DNA of 64,000 nt from Arabidopsis thaliana. Lineage: Eukaryota; Streptophyta; Magnoliopsida; Brassicales; Brassicaceae. Where the stretch lies: NCBI RefSeq assembly GCF_000001735.4, contig NC_003076.8, positions 8,742,001 through 8,806,000 on the forward strand, in the 5' to 3' direction. A program made the translations under genes and the position numbers. Below are positions 45,403 through 55,303 of the stretch, piece after piece (position 1 is the stretch's first letter; each line of letters begins with the position of its first letter). The notes below the pieces were generated by a model. It did no database searches. It was not told where the DNA came from and saw nothing but the letters and a program-made list of their open reading frames with translations.

Positions 45403-47530
45403 TCATTTGGTTGGGACGAAGTTGAGAGAAAGGCGTTCCATCTGTGATCGAAGGATGTCACCAAGCGAGAAACGGTGCGGTTGTGGTTGCCGTTGCGGTG
45501 TGGCTGAGGCTGAGGCTGTCGGTTCATCCGATCCAACTGTGTCTATTTTTGTGTCTTCATTCTTGACCTCAAGGTGGATTGGTCTCATCTCTTTCTTCAC
45601 TGACTCCACAAACTCCATATCGATTTTGTTGCCGGAAATATCTCTGACGTAAAAAGCATTGAGAGACTTTTGGCCTTGAGTCTCCACGTCTGCACGGACA
45701 ACGGTTAAACCATTCTCACGTAGTACACGAGTGATGTCAGAGAGTAAGCCTACTCTGTTCTCTGCGCATAACTCCAACTTCACGCCCTGCATTAAGCCAT
45801 AGACCACACACCCAAATTGTTTACCATTCTTAAATAGAACCCAAACAGTTTGGTGAATGTTCCTCTAATATTCTTCTGTCTGAGACATCTCAAAGTTAGT
45901 CATTGTGGATTGATCTCTTCTGGTTAACACTAGAGAAATGTTAACATACCTCGCAAACGCGGCGTTCTATTGCAGCCTCCAAGCATTTAATCACCCGTTC
46001 TTTCTCGCCTTCCGTGTTCAATGCCCTTCCATCTATGTGTCTTATGAAGTATTCCTACAATTTTCATACCAAGATATTAACATCAAACCCTAAGGGTCTA
46101 ATGGTTTCAAGGAAGCTATATATATTCTTGCCCTACTTGAAAAGCATCAGCTCCATCAGACCGGAGAGCGGCGTGAAAGATAACGTATTGCATATCAACC
46201 AAAGTACAAATTGTATCAAACATGAGCCTTCTTCGATCCTTAGATTTCACTGTGACAATAGAGTATCCTCTTTCTTCGCAATTCCCAATCGAAACTATAG
46301 TTGTCTTCCTCTCCTTATGATCGCAGTACTCTAACTTGGACGACAATAATGACAACGAAGAAGGCTCACAAAACGGTTCGTCAAAGTCTCTCACAGATAA
46401 CATTAGCTGATGCAACCGTCTCTCCATGTTGCTATTCATACACCCTTTGCCTTGTCCTGCAAGAAACCCATCAGTCTCGTTTTCCTTGTGACCCACGTGT
46501 GTAGAGTTGGAGGCGGGATCCGCTGTGGCACGGATCACAGTACTTAGGTGGTCCTCAATGGAAGCCAAGCGGCTCGGGTCATCAATGGGAGTGTGAGTAT
46601 TGTCGTCAGAGACATAGGCAATGCAAGCCAAACGAGCGTTGTGGCTCCAAGCATGAGCTTCCATGACGTTGCAATGTAAGTCCGCGAAAGCAGCAAATAT
46701 CTCTGAGAAGAGGCCCGGTCGGTCTGTCCCGGTCATCTCTATCGCTGTGTGTTCGCCGTGATCAGCCAATTGAGGTTCCAAGGAATTGTTATTCGCTTCA
46801 CTAGCCTTTATAAAATCGGATTCTCGCCTACTCGTACCAATGGCCTACATTATGAATATTCATCTAGTGGTAAGTACATTCAAATCAAACATATATATGG
46901 TTTATTCAATGGATCTAAGTTTGGTACAAACATGTTTAATGTGGTTGATGACGCTTTTATCAGTGAGTTTATTTCCATGCTCATCTTTAACATGGAAAAC
47001 TGCATACAAGTAATTAAGTTCCCAAAGCTCTTAATTAATCTGAATTCTATAGAATGCAAGTGAATAAGAAATGGTGATATGTATGTACCATCCATGAACC
47101 ATCCACCATCGGAAGAGATGTAACTCTTGGTGATAATAAGATTCATGTCCGTCAAGATTTGCACCACTTCTAGAAGAAGCCCTTGTTTGTTCTCACTATT
47201 CACCTTCATTATTAAACGTTTGACATTTTTGGACACGCTAAATCACAAAAACACAAGACCTATTCGCGCATAGAATACCATTGGAACCAATTTTTGTGTA
47301 CCTTCACAACGGTGCAATCTTGAATGCTGTCATTGTCAATATAGACCCTGCATCTGTAAATTACACACACCAAAAAAGAAGATGATCGTGATGAAAAATG
47401 TATATGGATTCACATTGTTGTTCAACGAATTTATCACATAGGAAGAGAGAAGAGCTTACGGTGGACCGTATATGCGTTCACCAAGATTGTCGAAATCAGG
47501 ATCAAAGTAAGGCCAGCAAACTTTCTGCAT
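45403..47530 (-). CDS. ACR2: ACT-domain repeat protein ACR2, 500 aa
   Basis: Seven coding exons on the minus strand: 47460-47530, 47302-47353, 47089-47203, 46932-46999, 46137-46844, 45950-46054, 45403-45786. They give 500 residues. ACR proteins consist of four ACT domains and are thought to sense amino acids, by analogy with bacterial GlnD; they lack the uridylyltransferase part. ACT-type stretches visible: VNSENKQGLLLEVVQILTDM (first), EMTGTDRPGLFSEIFAAFAD (second), VKSKDRRRLMFDTICTLVDM (third), LCAENRVGLLSDITRVLREN (fourth). The start MQKVCWPYFDPDF is the conserved ACR N-terminus. The tail after the fourth domain is Gln/Pro-rich. I chose the exon 3 acceptor at 47204 so that K joins VNSEN; an acceptor further upstream would bring in a stop. 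Confidence 0.93.
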
Positions 47531-49563
47531 CGTCTCTACGGAAAAATCTGTAATTAGAATTAGGGCAAGAGATATACAAGAAGAAAAGAGTAAACGATTC
47601 TCCACAAATTTGAGTTTTTTTTTTGTGTGTATATAAGAAAACGTTTTGGCAAAAAGTGTGAAGGGAAGAGAAAGATTAGATTGGTGTTTTAGACAGAGGA
47701 GGGCGACGAATGAAGAAGAGATTTCCACCTATAATACAGAGGATTTAACAAGGTAGGCATTTACTAAGTTTAGCTTGGGGAATAAGTGTGTCATAACGTG
47801 TGGAAGAAGTTAGTTTTAGAGAAGATAAAAGTTATATAAAAGAAAAAATCTAATCGAAATTCTATTATAGATATATTTTAGAGTAATGAAAAATCCATTC
47901 TAGAGAGGATTCAAATATAGTGTAGAGTGGTAGTATTGGTCAAGAACTTGTCAAAGTCAAATACTAAGAAATGGTAAAGAGACTTAGTGAAAATAAGGTG
48001 TCCCTTGTTTTCTTGCTTGTTTTTTTCTTCTTATTTTGTTAACCTCCACATGTTTTCCTAAGTTGTTGGAGAAATTAAAGTTGTGAAATCTCTGTTTGTA
48101 AAGTTTAGTAGGATTAAGATCATTAACTCCATGTGAATAATTTAGAAACCACATACAGAAAAAACGTGTGATATCTTTGAAACGGTCACCAAACTTCACC
48201 AAAAAATGATAATTTGACCCATGAGATCTCGTAAAATACTAAATACCACAAAATTTCATTACCATTTTACTATGGTGAGAAAACGTGTAATCCGTATTTG
48301 AACAATATTAATCTCCAAAATGTCGCGGTGGTTGAGCATACTTACTTGCTTTAATTATGTATGGATAAACGAAGTTTCCTCGTCATTACGGATTTCATAG
48401 AGATGTATTTTCATTGATAAAACCCTAGAATCCATCAGCATGAAATCTAAAAACTGCTTCCTTGCTTTACAAAAAGTTTTAGTTTTGGATAAATCGTTCC
48501 AAATTTTGCAAGTGGATCGCACTGATGCGCTCAATGATGTCAATCTAAGAAACTTAAACTTCAAGCAAGGAATCAGTTTCTAGATTTCATGCTGAAAGAT
48601 TGGTCATGCTCGTCATTCTTCTTAGTTTAGCTTTTTTTTTTATTTCTCTTTCTCTTTCAATGATAAATAGTGAAAATTAGTGCTTAAATAGTGAGAGTTA
48701 GGGTTTATGTGTCATTGAGGTCGCACTTGTTCCGGTAATGAAGTGTTATGAAAATCCACAAATCAATTTCTTGTTGATCATTCGATGTTTCTTGGGCTTA
48801 GAAACAATTTAAACCTCACATGGTCGGCCCATTGGTGGTCCAATGATCCCATCAAAATCGAGTATACTTTGATCTTATACGAATCCAAAGAGGCTTTAGT
48901 GGTCTAGCTTAGTCGTAGTGTAGGTACGTTGTCTACCGATGCAGATTCTTCCAAGCAAAAAAAAAAAAAAATCAAACAAAGTTAAAACTTTCACCACAAA
49001 TAGATCTCGAACTACAGTAGGGTTTCAGAGTTGCATGCATATTAACAAAAATCGAACTATATTTATGGTTTCAACTTACAATATTACAATTTTCTTATAG
49101 ACTGTTTAAATCTGACAAACTTGAATTTGAAGACACACAACAAATCATATACTTAACTTTAGATTCTCTCTTTTGTAATACCTTATCTTTTTCGATCTTT
49201 GATGGTTATACACGTTTGTGATTGTAGGTTCGAATGATTCATATTCGAAGAAAAAACAATCAAATTTATAAAAGGATGGAGAAGATAAAATGTGAATAAA
49301 GCATCGTAAGGAGTATCAAGTATGTAACAAGAACCAAGGATCACGTTTTGGTAACCAAATGGGCCATAAAAAGACCACAAAACAAATAATGCTTCTTATC
49401 ATACAAACAATGTGAAACCCATACCATCTACGTTTCCCTTTTTCTTGTCAGAAACCGAAAATGTTATCAAAATAAAATAGCTTATAAATCCTAACTCTTA
49501 ATATTCATAGCTAAACTAGATGATACATTGTGAGATGGTAAAAAAAAGTCATTTAACGTAAAA
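47531..49563. other. ACR2 promoter and intergenic DNA
   Basis: The left part is the ACR2 5' UTR/promoter (minus strand). The right part is the promoter of the GT14 gene. A possible tRNA-related SINE scrap ending in an A14 run lies at about 48890-48972. No other gene is supported. Confidence 0.55.
49483..49488 (+). promoter_or_regulatory. TATA box of the GT14 gene
   Basis: TATAAA lies 76 bp upstream of the ATG at 49564. Confidence 0.5.
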
Positions 49564-50664
49564 ATGTTGGCCTTATATTTCATTCTACTCGTCTGCGTGC
49601 CCTTAGGTGTCATCATGACCGTGACGAGTCCTCGACTAGCCATCACTGTGGCCGTCACTCAGCCGGCGGTCTTAATAATACAAAATCCCAATAATAACCT
49701 CACATCTCCTCAAGTAATTACATCTCAGCCACTGGATCACGATGAGTTACTCCTTCGTCAAGCTTCTAAAGCCAACCCAAACCCTTCACCTAAATTTCCC
49801 AAAAAACTAGCTTTCATGTTCTTAACAACGAACTCTCTTCCACTTGCACCACTTTGGGAGCTTTTTTTCAACCAAAGCTCTCATCACAAGTCTCTTTACA
49901 ATGTCTACGTCCATGTAGACCCGACTCAAAAACACAAACCGGGTTCTCACGGCACATTTCAAAACCGGATCATACCATCCTCAAAACCGGCTTACAGGCA
50001 CACCCCAACCCTCATCTCAGCCGCACGTCGTTTACTAGCCCATGCGCTTCTCGAGGACCCGTCTAATTACATGTTTATCCTTCTCTCCCCTTCTTGCATT
50101 CCTTTGCACTCCTTTAACTTCACTTACAAGACACTAGTCTCCTCCACAAAGAGCTTCATCGAAATTCTCAAAGACGAACCAGGGTGGTACGAAAGGTGGG
50201 CAGCGCGTGGACCCTACGCGATGTTCCCCGAGGTACCACCCGAGGAGTTCCGAATAGGATCACAGTTCTGGACGTTGACACGAGCCCATGCGCTGATGGT
50301 GGTGAGTGACGTGGAGATATGGTCCAAGTTTAACAAGTCATGCGTAAGAGAAGACATATGTTACCCCGAAGAACATTACTTCCCTACTCTCCTTAACATG
50401 CGAGACCCACAAGGGTGTGTATCCGCTACGGTCACGCACGTTGATTGGAGCGTCAACGACCATGGTCATCCTCGGACATATAAACCGTTGGAGGTTAGGG
50501 CTGAGCTTATACAAAAGCTGAGAAGTGCACGGCCTAGGTATGGGGACGGCAACCGAACGAGGAAAGATCCATTTCTTTTCGCCCGGAAATTTTCTCCGGC
50601 CGGGATCAATCAGTTGATGAACATAACTCGAAGTGTCATCTTTAACGATTCGGCTCTTGTGTAA
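49564..50664 (+). CDS. Core-2/I-branching-like GT14 glycosyltransferase (AT5G25330-like), 366 aa
   Basis: An intronless frame of 366 residues. An N-terminal hydrophobic segment (about 3-22, ALYFILLVCVPLGVIMTVTS) acts as signal anchor, as in type II Golgi enzymes. The DUF266/GT14 domain follows: KLAFMFLTTNSLPLAPLWEL, LYNVYVHVDP, FILLSPSCIPLHSF, SFIEILKDEPGWYERW, EEFRIGSQFWTLTRAHAL and CYPEEHYFPTLLNM. Plant relatives include BC10 of rice and the glucuronosyltransferases of arabinogalactan proteins. The acceptor of this member is unknown to me. The frame is intact and starts at the first ATG after the TATA box. Confidence 0.9.
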   Translation: MLALYFILLVCVPLGVIMTVTSPRLAITVAVTQPAVLIIQNPNNNLTSPQVITSQPLDHDELLLRQASKANPNPSPKFPKKLAFMFLTTNSLPLAPLWELFFNQSSHHKSLYNVYVHVDPTQKHKPGSHGTFQNRIIPSSKPAYRHTPTLISAARRLLAHALLEDPSNYMFILLSPSCIPLHSFNFTYKTLVSSTKSFIEILKDEPGWYERWAARGPYAMFPEVPPEEFRIGSQFWTLTRAHALMVVSDVEIWSKFNKSCVREDICYPEEHYFPTLLNMRDPQGCVSATVTHVDWSVNDHGHPRTYKPLEVRAELIQKLRSARPRYGDGNRTRKDPFLFARKFSPAGINQLMNITRSVIFNDSALV

Positions 50665-51237
50665 ATTATAGTATTTGGTATTTCAGTTGAGACTTTAGGG
50701 GACTTGATTTGGTTTCATTTGAGATTTTTCGTATGTTTAAACATGTATGCGTGGATGTATATTAATGTTATATGAAAGTTTCCAATAATGTTATAGCAAG
50801 ATTTTAGGGTTTTGCTATAAATCTAAAAGCTATTTTATTAAGGAGAAAAGTTTTTGTACGAAGACTAAATATTACAAGATTATTCCGATATAATTAGTAA
50901 ATGGAAATGGTAAAATTAGTAAGAAAATGATTGAAAGAGAGAAGAAGAAATCACAAGAAACGCGGCCGACCCTAACTTCCTCAACAAGGAATCTAGGCAT
51001 TTACAACAAAACTAAGGAAGCGTAAAAACCTCTATCATCACCAAGTTCCGTCGTCTGATTCGAACCCCCATACGAATCAGACAAGACACTCCTTCCAATA
51101 TACCATACTTCATCCTTTGATTCAAATACCAAAAAAATTTAAACCCTAAAATTCATTTGAGTCTCTTCCTAGTCATCAATCTCTTGAAACCCTGATTCCA
51201 TGGTTTCTAGATTTTCCATTGATCTTGTTTTTAAATA
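50665..51237. other. GT14 3' UTR and 5' region of the U11/U12-25K-like gene
   Basis: Contains a perfect 10-bp inverted repeat at 51053-51082, probably within or close to the 5' UTR of the next gene. Nothing else is seen. Confidence 0.6.
51053..51082 (+). repeat. 10-bp perfect hairpin ahead of the U11/U12-25K-like gene
   Basis: GTCTGATTCG (51053-51062) and CGAATCAGAC (51073-51082) pair perfectly around a 10-base C-rich loop, 155 bp before the ATG. Confidence 0.85.
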
Positions 51238-52211
51238 ATGGGAAGCTTTCATCGCCGGACTTTTTCTTATGATAAACTTCCGAACGAACCCATTAGGCTC
51301 TCCGTTCTCAAACTAGATGGCTCTTCCTTTGGTAAATGCTTCATCATAGTATCTTTTTTTTTTCGTTTTGGTCACTACTTATTAATCATCCTTTTTTTAA
51401 CTTTAATTTAAAATTTTATCTACTATGTGAAGATGTTTACGTATTGACCTCGGCCACCGTTGGGGATCTCAAGGTTGCTATAGAAACTGCCTTCAGCCAT
51501 GTCCCCAAGAAGGGACCCTCCAAGATCTCATGGTACATTTTTCAACTTTTATTACATTTTTACCTCTTATTATGTTTACTGAAAATTTGACCCAAGAGTT
51601 TTTAATGGTGTGTTAGGTCACACGTATGGGGGCATTTTTGTTTGTGTTTCGGAGGTCAGAAGTTAATTACCGATACGGATTGCATCGGAAATTATGGGAT
51701 GAAGGACGGTGATGAGGTTTTATAGCCAAACTTTTAATCTCATTTCATGAATGATATACAATATTGGGTAAATAAACAAGACTTTGTTACATACATGTTT
51801 CAGGTTAGGTTCAAAAACCATGTATCCGGCAATGCGGTATTGAGCAAGGGATATTCTAGGAAATCCAAACAAAAGAATTTGTAAGTCTCATTCTTTCCTT
51901 TAATGGAAACACATTGATGTATCATTCCAAATAAACGATTTTTAAACGAGTGCAGAGAGAGGGTATTGCCAAAGGATGGAGATGAAGTATTGAATAGGAT
52001 TGAAGAGATTGATGACTCTTGGGATGATCTTGAGAGAGGAGGTTTAGTGATGTACAAAGATGATGACATGGAAACTTCTTCAAATGAAAGCAACAGGTCT
52101 TGTCTATCCACTGTACATGGTTGCTGCTTTGCTTTCGGTTTAAAAGAGCTTCTTGGGTTTGGTAATGACAGAGCTTATTACTCTTTGAGAGATACTTGGA
52201 GAGACGATTGA
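51238..52211 (+). CDS. Ubiquitin-like protein related to U11/U12-25K (AT5G25340-like), 208 aa
   Basis: Five coding exons, 51238-51331, 51433-51532, 51617-51716, 51804-51880 and 51956-52211, give 208 residues. Residues about 20-110 form a ubiquitin-like fold of the SNRNP25 type: IRLSVLKLDGSSFDVYVLTS, ATVGDLKVAIETAF, KISWSHVWGHFCLCFGGQKL, YGMKDGDEVRFKNHV. The KISWSHVW segment and the spacing match human SNRNP25, a subunit of the U11/U12 di-snRNP that recognises minor introns. The C-terminal half is an acidic plant-type extension (EEIDDSWDDLERGGLVMYKD, then DDDMETSSNESN) that the human protein lacks. True membership of the minor spliceosome is inferred, because plants have several such paralogues. 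Confidence 0.88.
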
Positions 52212-52841
52212 CTTTGGTCCAATTTTTGTTATTCGTAAGATTTTGTAATCACACAACAAAATGATCCAATTATGTAAGGATCAAGTTCTATTACAAAGGG
52301 TAGTAATTATGTTCAGTGAAAGCTTTATAATAGAGAGTACAAAGTTACAATGATTCATAAGTACAAGATAGTGCCTTAAACAAAAAAGTGGGAAAAAACA
52401 GAGCTTTTGGCAGATACATAACACACAAAAAAACAACTCCGAAGAGTTGTAATGGCGGATTAAGAAGTTACACCGCCATTGCCAAAAGCTCTACAGTGGA
52501 AGAAGATAAAAGGCACTATCACGAACCTAAACCAAAGAACAAATGACTTCTACAAGAACTTTACTGAACATAGAGAGACAACAACTCCAAAAAGACGGTC
52601 AAGACTAAACCCTAAACTAGATTACCAGAACTCAGTGACAGGCTTCACAAAAACACTAACAGTTGTAGAAACAGGCTCCTTTGTTTAGAAGGAACCTGCC
52701 AAAAATTTTAAAAAACAACTGCAGTGTCCTGAGAAAGAAACTAAGTTCTAGGTGGAATCTATGGGTTTTAGCGACCAAAACCTAGGAAAAAGACTTGGAC
52801 TGATGATGATGATACTAAGGTTTTGTAGAAAAAGTGGGAAT
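52212..52841 (-). promoter_or_regulatory. Convergent 3' UTRs; structured EBF2 3' UTR with U-runs
   Basis: Left is the 3' UTR of the U11/U12-25K-like gene. Most of the stretch is the long EBF2 3' UTR on the minus strand. Known work shows that EBF1/EBF2 3' UTRs carry poly-U motifs through which EIN2 represses translation. Here plus-strand A-runs (U-runs in the EBF2 RNA) lie at 52382-52387, 52393-52398, 52427-52433, 52580-52584, 52701-52705 and 52710-52715. At 52367-52520 nested inverted repeats predict a compact fold, described under findings. Confidence 0.7.
52367..52520 (-). repeat. Nested inverted repeats in the EBF2 3' UTR
   Basis: Outer stem GATAGTGCCTT/AAGGCACTATC (52367-52377 with 52510-52520). 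Second stem AGAGCTTTTGGCA/TGCCAAAAGCTCT (52400-52412 with 52480-52492). Inside are hairpin A (52433-52439 with 52444-52450) and hairpin B (52452-52458 with 52473-52479). All four stems are perfect. Confidence 0.9.
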
Positions 52842-54882
52842 TTAGTAGAGTATATCGCACCTCCATAGATTTTCGAGAAGAGTATCCACAGTGCTGCTGC
52901 TGATTCTGCCACAACGTTGGATGTTTAATCCCAAAAGCGTGCGGCCGAGTTTTTGTATGCATGCCTTGCTTTTGTCTGTAATTGAGGAGCAGCCGCCAAT
53001 GGAAAGAACCTGAAGATTCAGATGGTTAGGAGAAGATGCCAAGGCCTTGATTCCGTGATCTGAGACCAAAGTATTTGAGATGTCAAGGTCATTGACTGAG
53101 TAGCAGTTCTTGGCTACTGCGACAAGGCTTGCGTTTGTGATGTTCTTGCAGCCGTCAAGGTTAAGAGACTCCAATGTGCGTCCGTGGCAAACAGAAATTG
53201 CAGAGACTGTGTTGTCTGAAACATTGATACATTCGCTCAGGTTCACCTTCACTAGACCAACATTGTTGCTCTGTAGCAACTCGCGCACACCTGCATCTGT
53301 CACTCCGTTTAGTCCACAGAGTTCAACATCCTGAAGCTGATGACAGAACTTTCCCAAGAAAGCGAGACTTGCATCCCCAAACCCAGGGCAGCATCGGATT
53401 GACAGAGAACGTAAAGAGCTGCAACTGGGTGATGGCAGAGAGGATTCTGAGTTGAAGTCACTGATGCCCAGACAGTTTGCCAAAGAGAAAGCTTTCAACT
53501 TTGAGCCACAGTTCATGAGAAAACCCATAAGACCAAACTGGTTGATCCTGTGGCATTCTTCAAGTTTCAAACTTTCAAGTGACAATGCAGATTTGGCCAA
53601 AGCGACAAGTCCTTTACCAGAAACAAGCAAGCATTTGTTCAGAGAGACATGCTTCAGATCAGGGCAACCATTTCCAACAGCTTCGAGCCCAACATCGGTC
53701 ATACCTCTGCACGACATTACTGAGAGGGACTTCAGTTTCTTCAACCCTTTTGCATTTCCCATAACCCAGAAGCCTTTCTCATTCACACCTTGAAGTCCAT
53801 GAAGCACAAGATCAGTAACAGCTGCTCCGTAGTGACCAATAACAGCAAGAGACAAACCAGATACGTTCAGCATCTGGAGTTTCACTTTCGTCAAGTAAGA
53901 ACCAGCTTGAGCCAAGAGGAAGGCAACACCTTGATCACCAATACGTGGGCAGCTCCTGATAGAGATAGATCTCAGATTGACACAACGTCTTGCAATAGCC
54001 CTTAAACCCTCATTCCCAACACCAGAGCAAGAATCAATCGTCAGATCACTCAGATTCACACAGTTCTCAGCAATAGCAACCAATCCACTGTCAGTTATTC
54101 CAGGACACCGTGAAAGGTCAAGTTTTTCAATCATCGGGCATGACCGTGCGATCTCAGACAAACCCAAATCACTAACAGCAGGCAAGTTCCATAAAGAAAC
54201 AATCCTAAGAGATGGACAACCATGAGCAACAGCACCAAGACCAACATCAGTCACCTTACTCTCAAACCCACTCCCACGAATCTGAAGCTTCCCCAACCCA
54301 CCACGACTCGACGTCCCAACCGCAATCGCCGCCAACCTCAAATCCGTCGCCTTCTTCCCCTCCAAACTCCTAGACAAAAACCCTTCACCCTCCTCCACAT
54401 CTTGAACTGATGACTCATTCACTTCACTCCTACTGATACTACTCAAAAGATTAAGCCAATGCTTGGAAACACAAGCGCAAGCACTCCTCTCTTGTCCAGA
54501 AGGTAAACGTCTTAGAATCTCAAATAAACACTCTTCAGGCAATACATCGATTGAAGTTTGCTTCTCCTCAAAACCGCTGTAAAACGACGTCGCAGCAACA
54601 CGTAACCTCTTACGCGCTGGGTAATATACACCGGGACAGCTCCCTGGTGATAGATACATCGATCCCCCAAGTAAACAATCTTCATCACCTATATATAATC
54701 AAACAAGTCACAACATAAGAACACTCAAAGAACAAACCCTAATGTAACATAACATAGCAACATCAACGAAATGAGACTAAATCAGATCAAACCCTAGAAA
54801 CCTAACCACAAGTTCCTTATCAAATCACAACAACAAATCTAAAATTGAGAAGCATACCACTAAATCTGAAGATTCCAGACAT
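52842..54882 (-). CDS. EBF2: EIN3-binding F-box protein 2, 623 aa
   Basis: Two coding exons on the minus strand, 54858-54882 (only 25 nt) and 52842-54688, give 623 residues. EBF2 is the substrate receptor of an SCF ligase that degrades EIN3/EIL1 in the nucleus and so dampens ethylene signalling. The F-box lies at about 55-100 (IDVLPEECLFEILRRLPSGQ...CACVSKHWLNLL). It is followed by some 18 leucine-rich repeats of the cysteine-containing type, with recurring units such as MIEKLDLSRCPGITDSGLVA, CPDLKHVSLNKCLLVSGKGL and VLSIGGCSSITDKSKACIQK. The start MSGIFRFSGDEDCLLGG is supported by the first-exon ATG and a good GT-AG border. The gene is an EIN3 target itself, forming negative feedback. One out-of-frame upstream AUG lies at 54944. 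Confidence 0.98.
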
Positions 54883-55186
54883 AATTCGAAGAAGATTTGA
54901 AGAAGAAAGACGAAGATTTGAAGAGATCGAAGACTAAGATTCATGAAAAGAAGAAGAACCCTAGAAGATTAGGGCAAAAAGAGAAGATTTTTACAGAAGA
55001 AATGTTTGTGATATTGAGAAGAACAAGGAAGAAAATGAGAAACGTCTTTAATGGTGAGAGAGGTGTACGGTGGAAGTTGATGTAGAGGATAAAAACTCTT
55101 AAGTTCAATGTATACACGCGAAAAAGTCGGATTTCTTCTCCACCTTCTTTGTTCCCACACCGAACCCAATTGTCATCATATTTTTA

Positions 55187-55193
55187 ATTTATA
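55187..55193 (-). promoter_or_regulatory. Probable TATA box of EBF2
   Basis: On the minus strand TATAAAT lies about 305 bp upstream of the ATG. It predicts a transcript start near 55155-55160. Confidence 0.5.
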
Positions 55194-55250
55194 ATGAAAC
55201 ATATCAAAAACATTATTATAAAAATAAATTCGTAAAGTTTTGAAATGTGG

Positions 55251-55303
55251 TTTGACGAAAAAGACTGAATACATTGAAGGAAGAGAATACATGCATTGTT
55301 GAC
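55251..55303 (-). promoter_or_regulatory. EIN3-type site in the proximal copy of a duplicated EBF2 promoter block
   Basis: The minus strand reads GCATGTATTC at about 55285-55294. This resembles the core of the EIN3-bound primary ethylene response element (GCATGTATC). EIN3 is known to activate EBF2 directly. Confidence 0.5.

Noticed and set aside
48890..48972. A functional tRNA gene
   Set aside because: No acceptor stem or proper T-arm; at best a SINE remnant. No intact tRNA, rRNA or CRISPR-like array was found in the window.
52768..52962. Short open frames antisense to EBF2, and plus-strand frames at 53110-54410
   Set aside because: They are shadows of the strongly conserved EBF2 leucine-rich-repeat coding frame.
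54897..55085. 62-codon Lys-rich plus-strand frame
   Set aside because: It is the complement of the pyrimidine-rich EBF2 5' UTR; a GA-run artefact.
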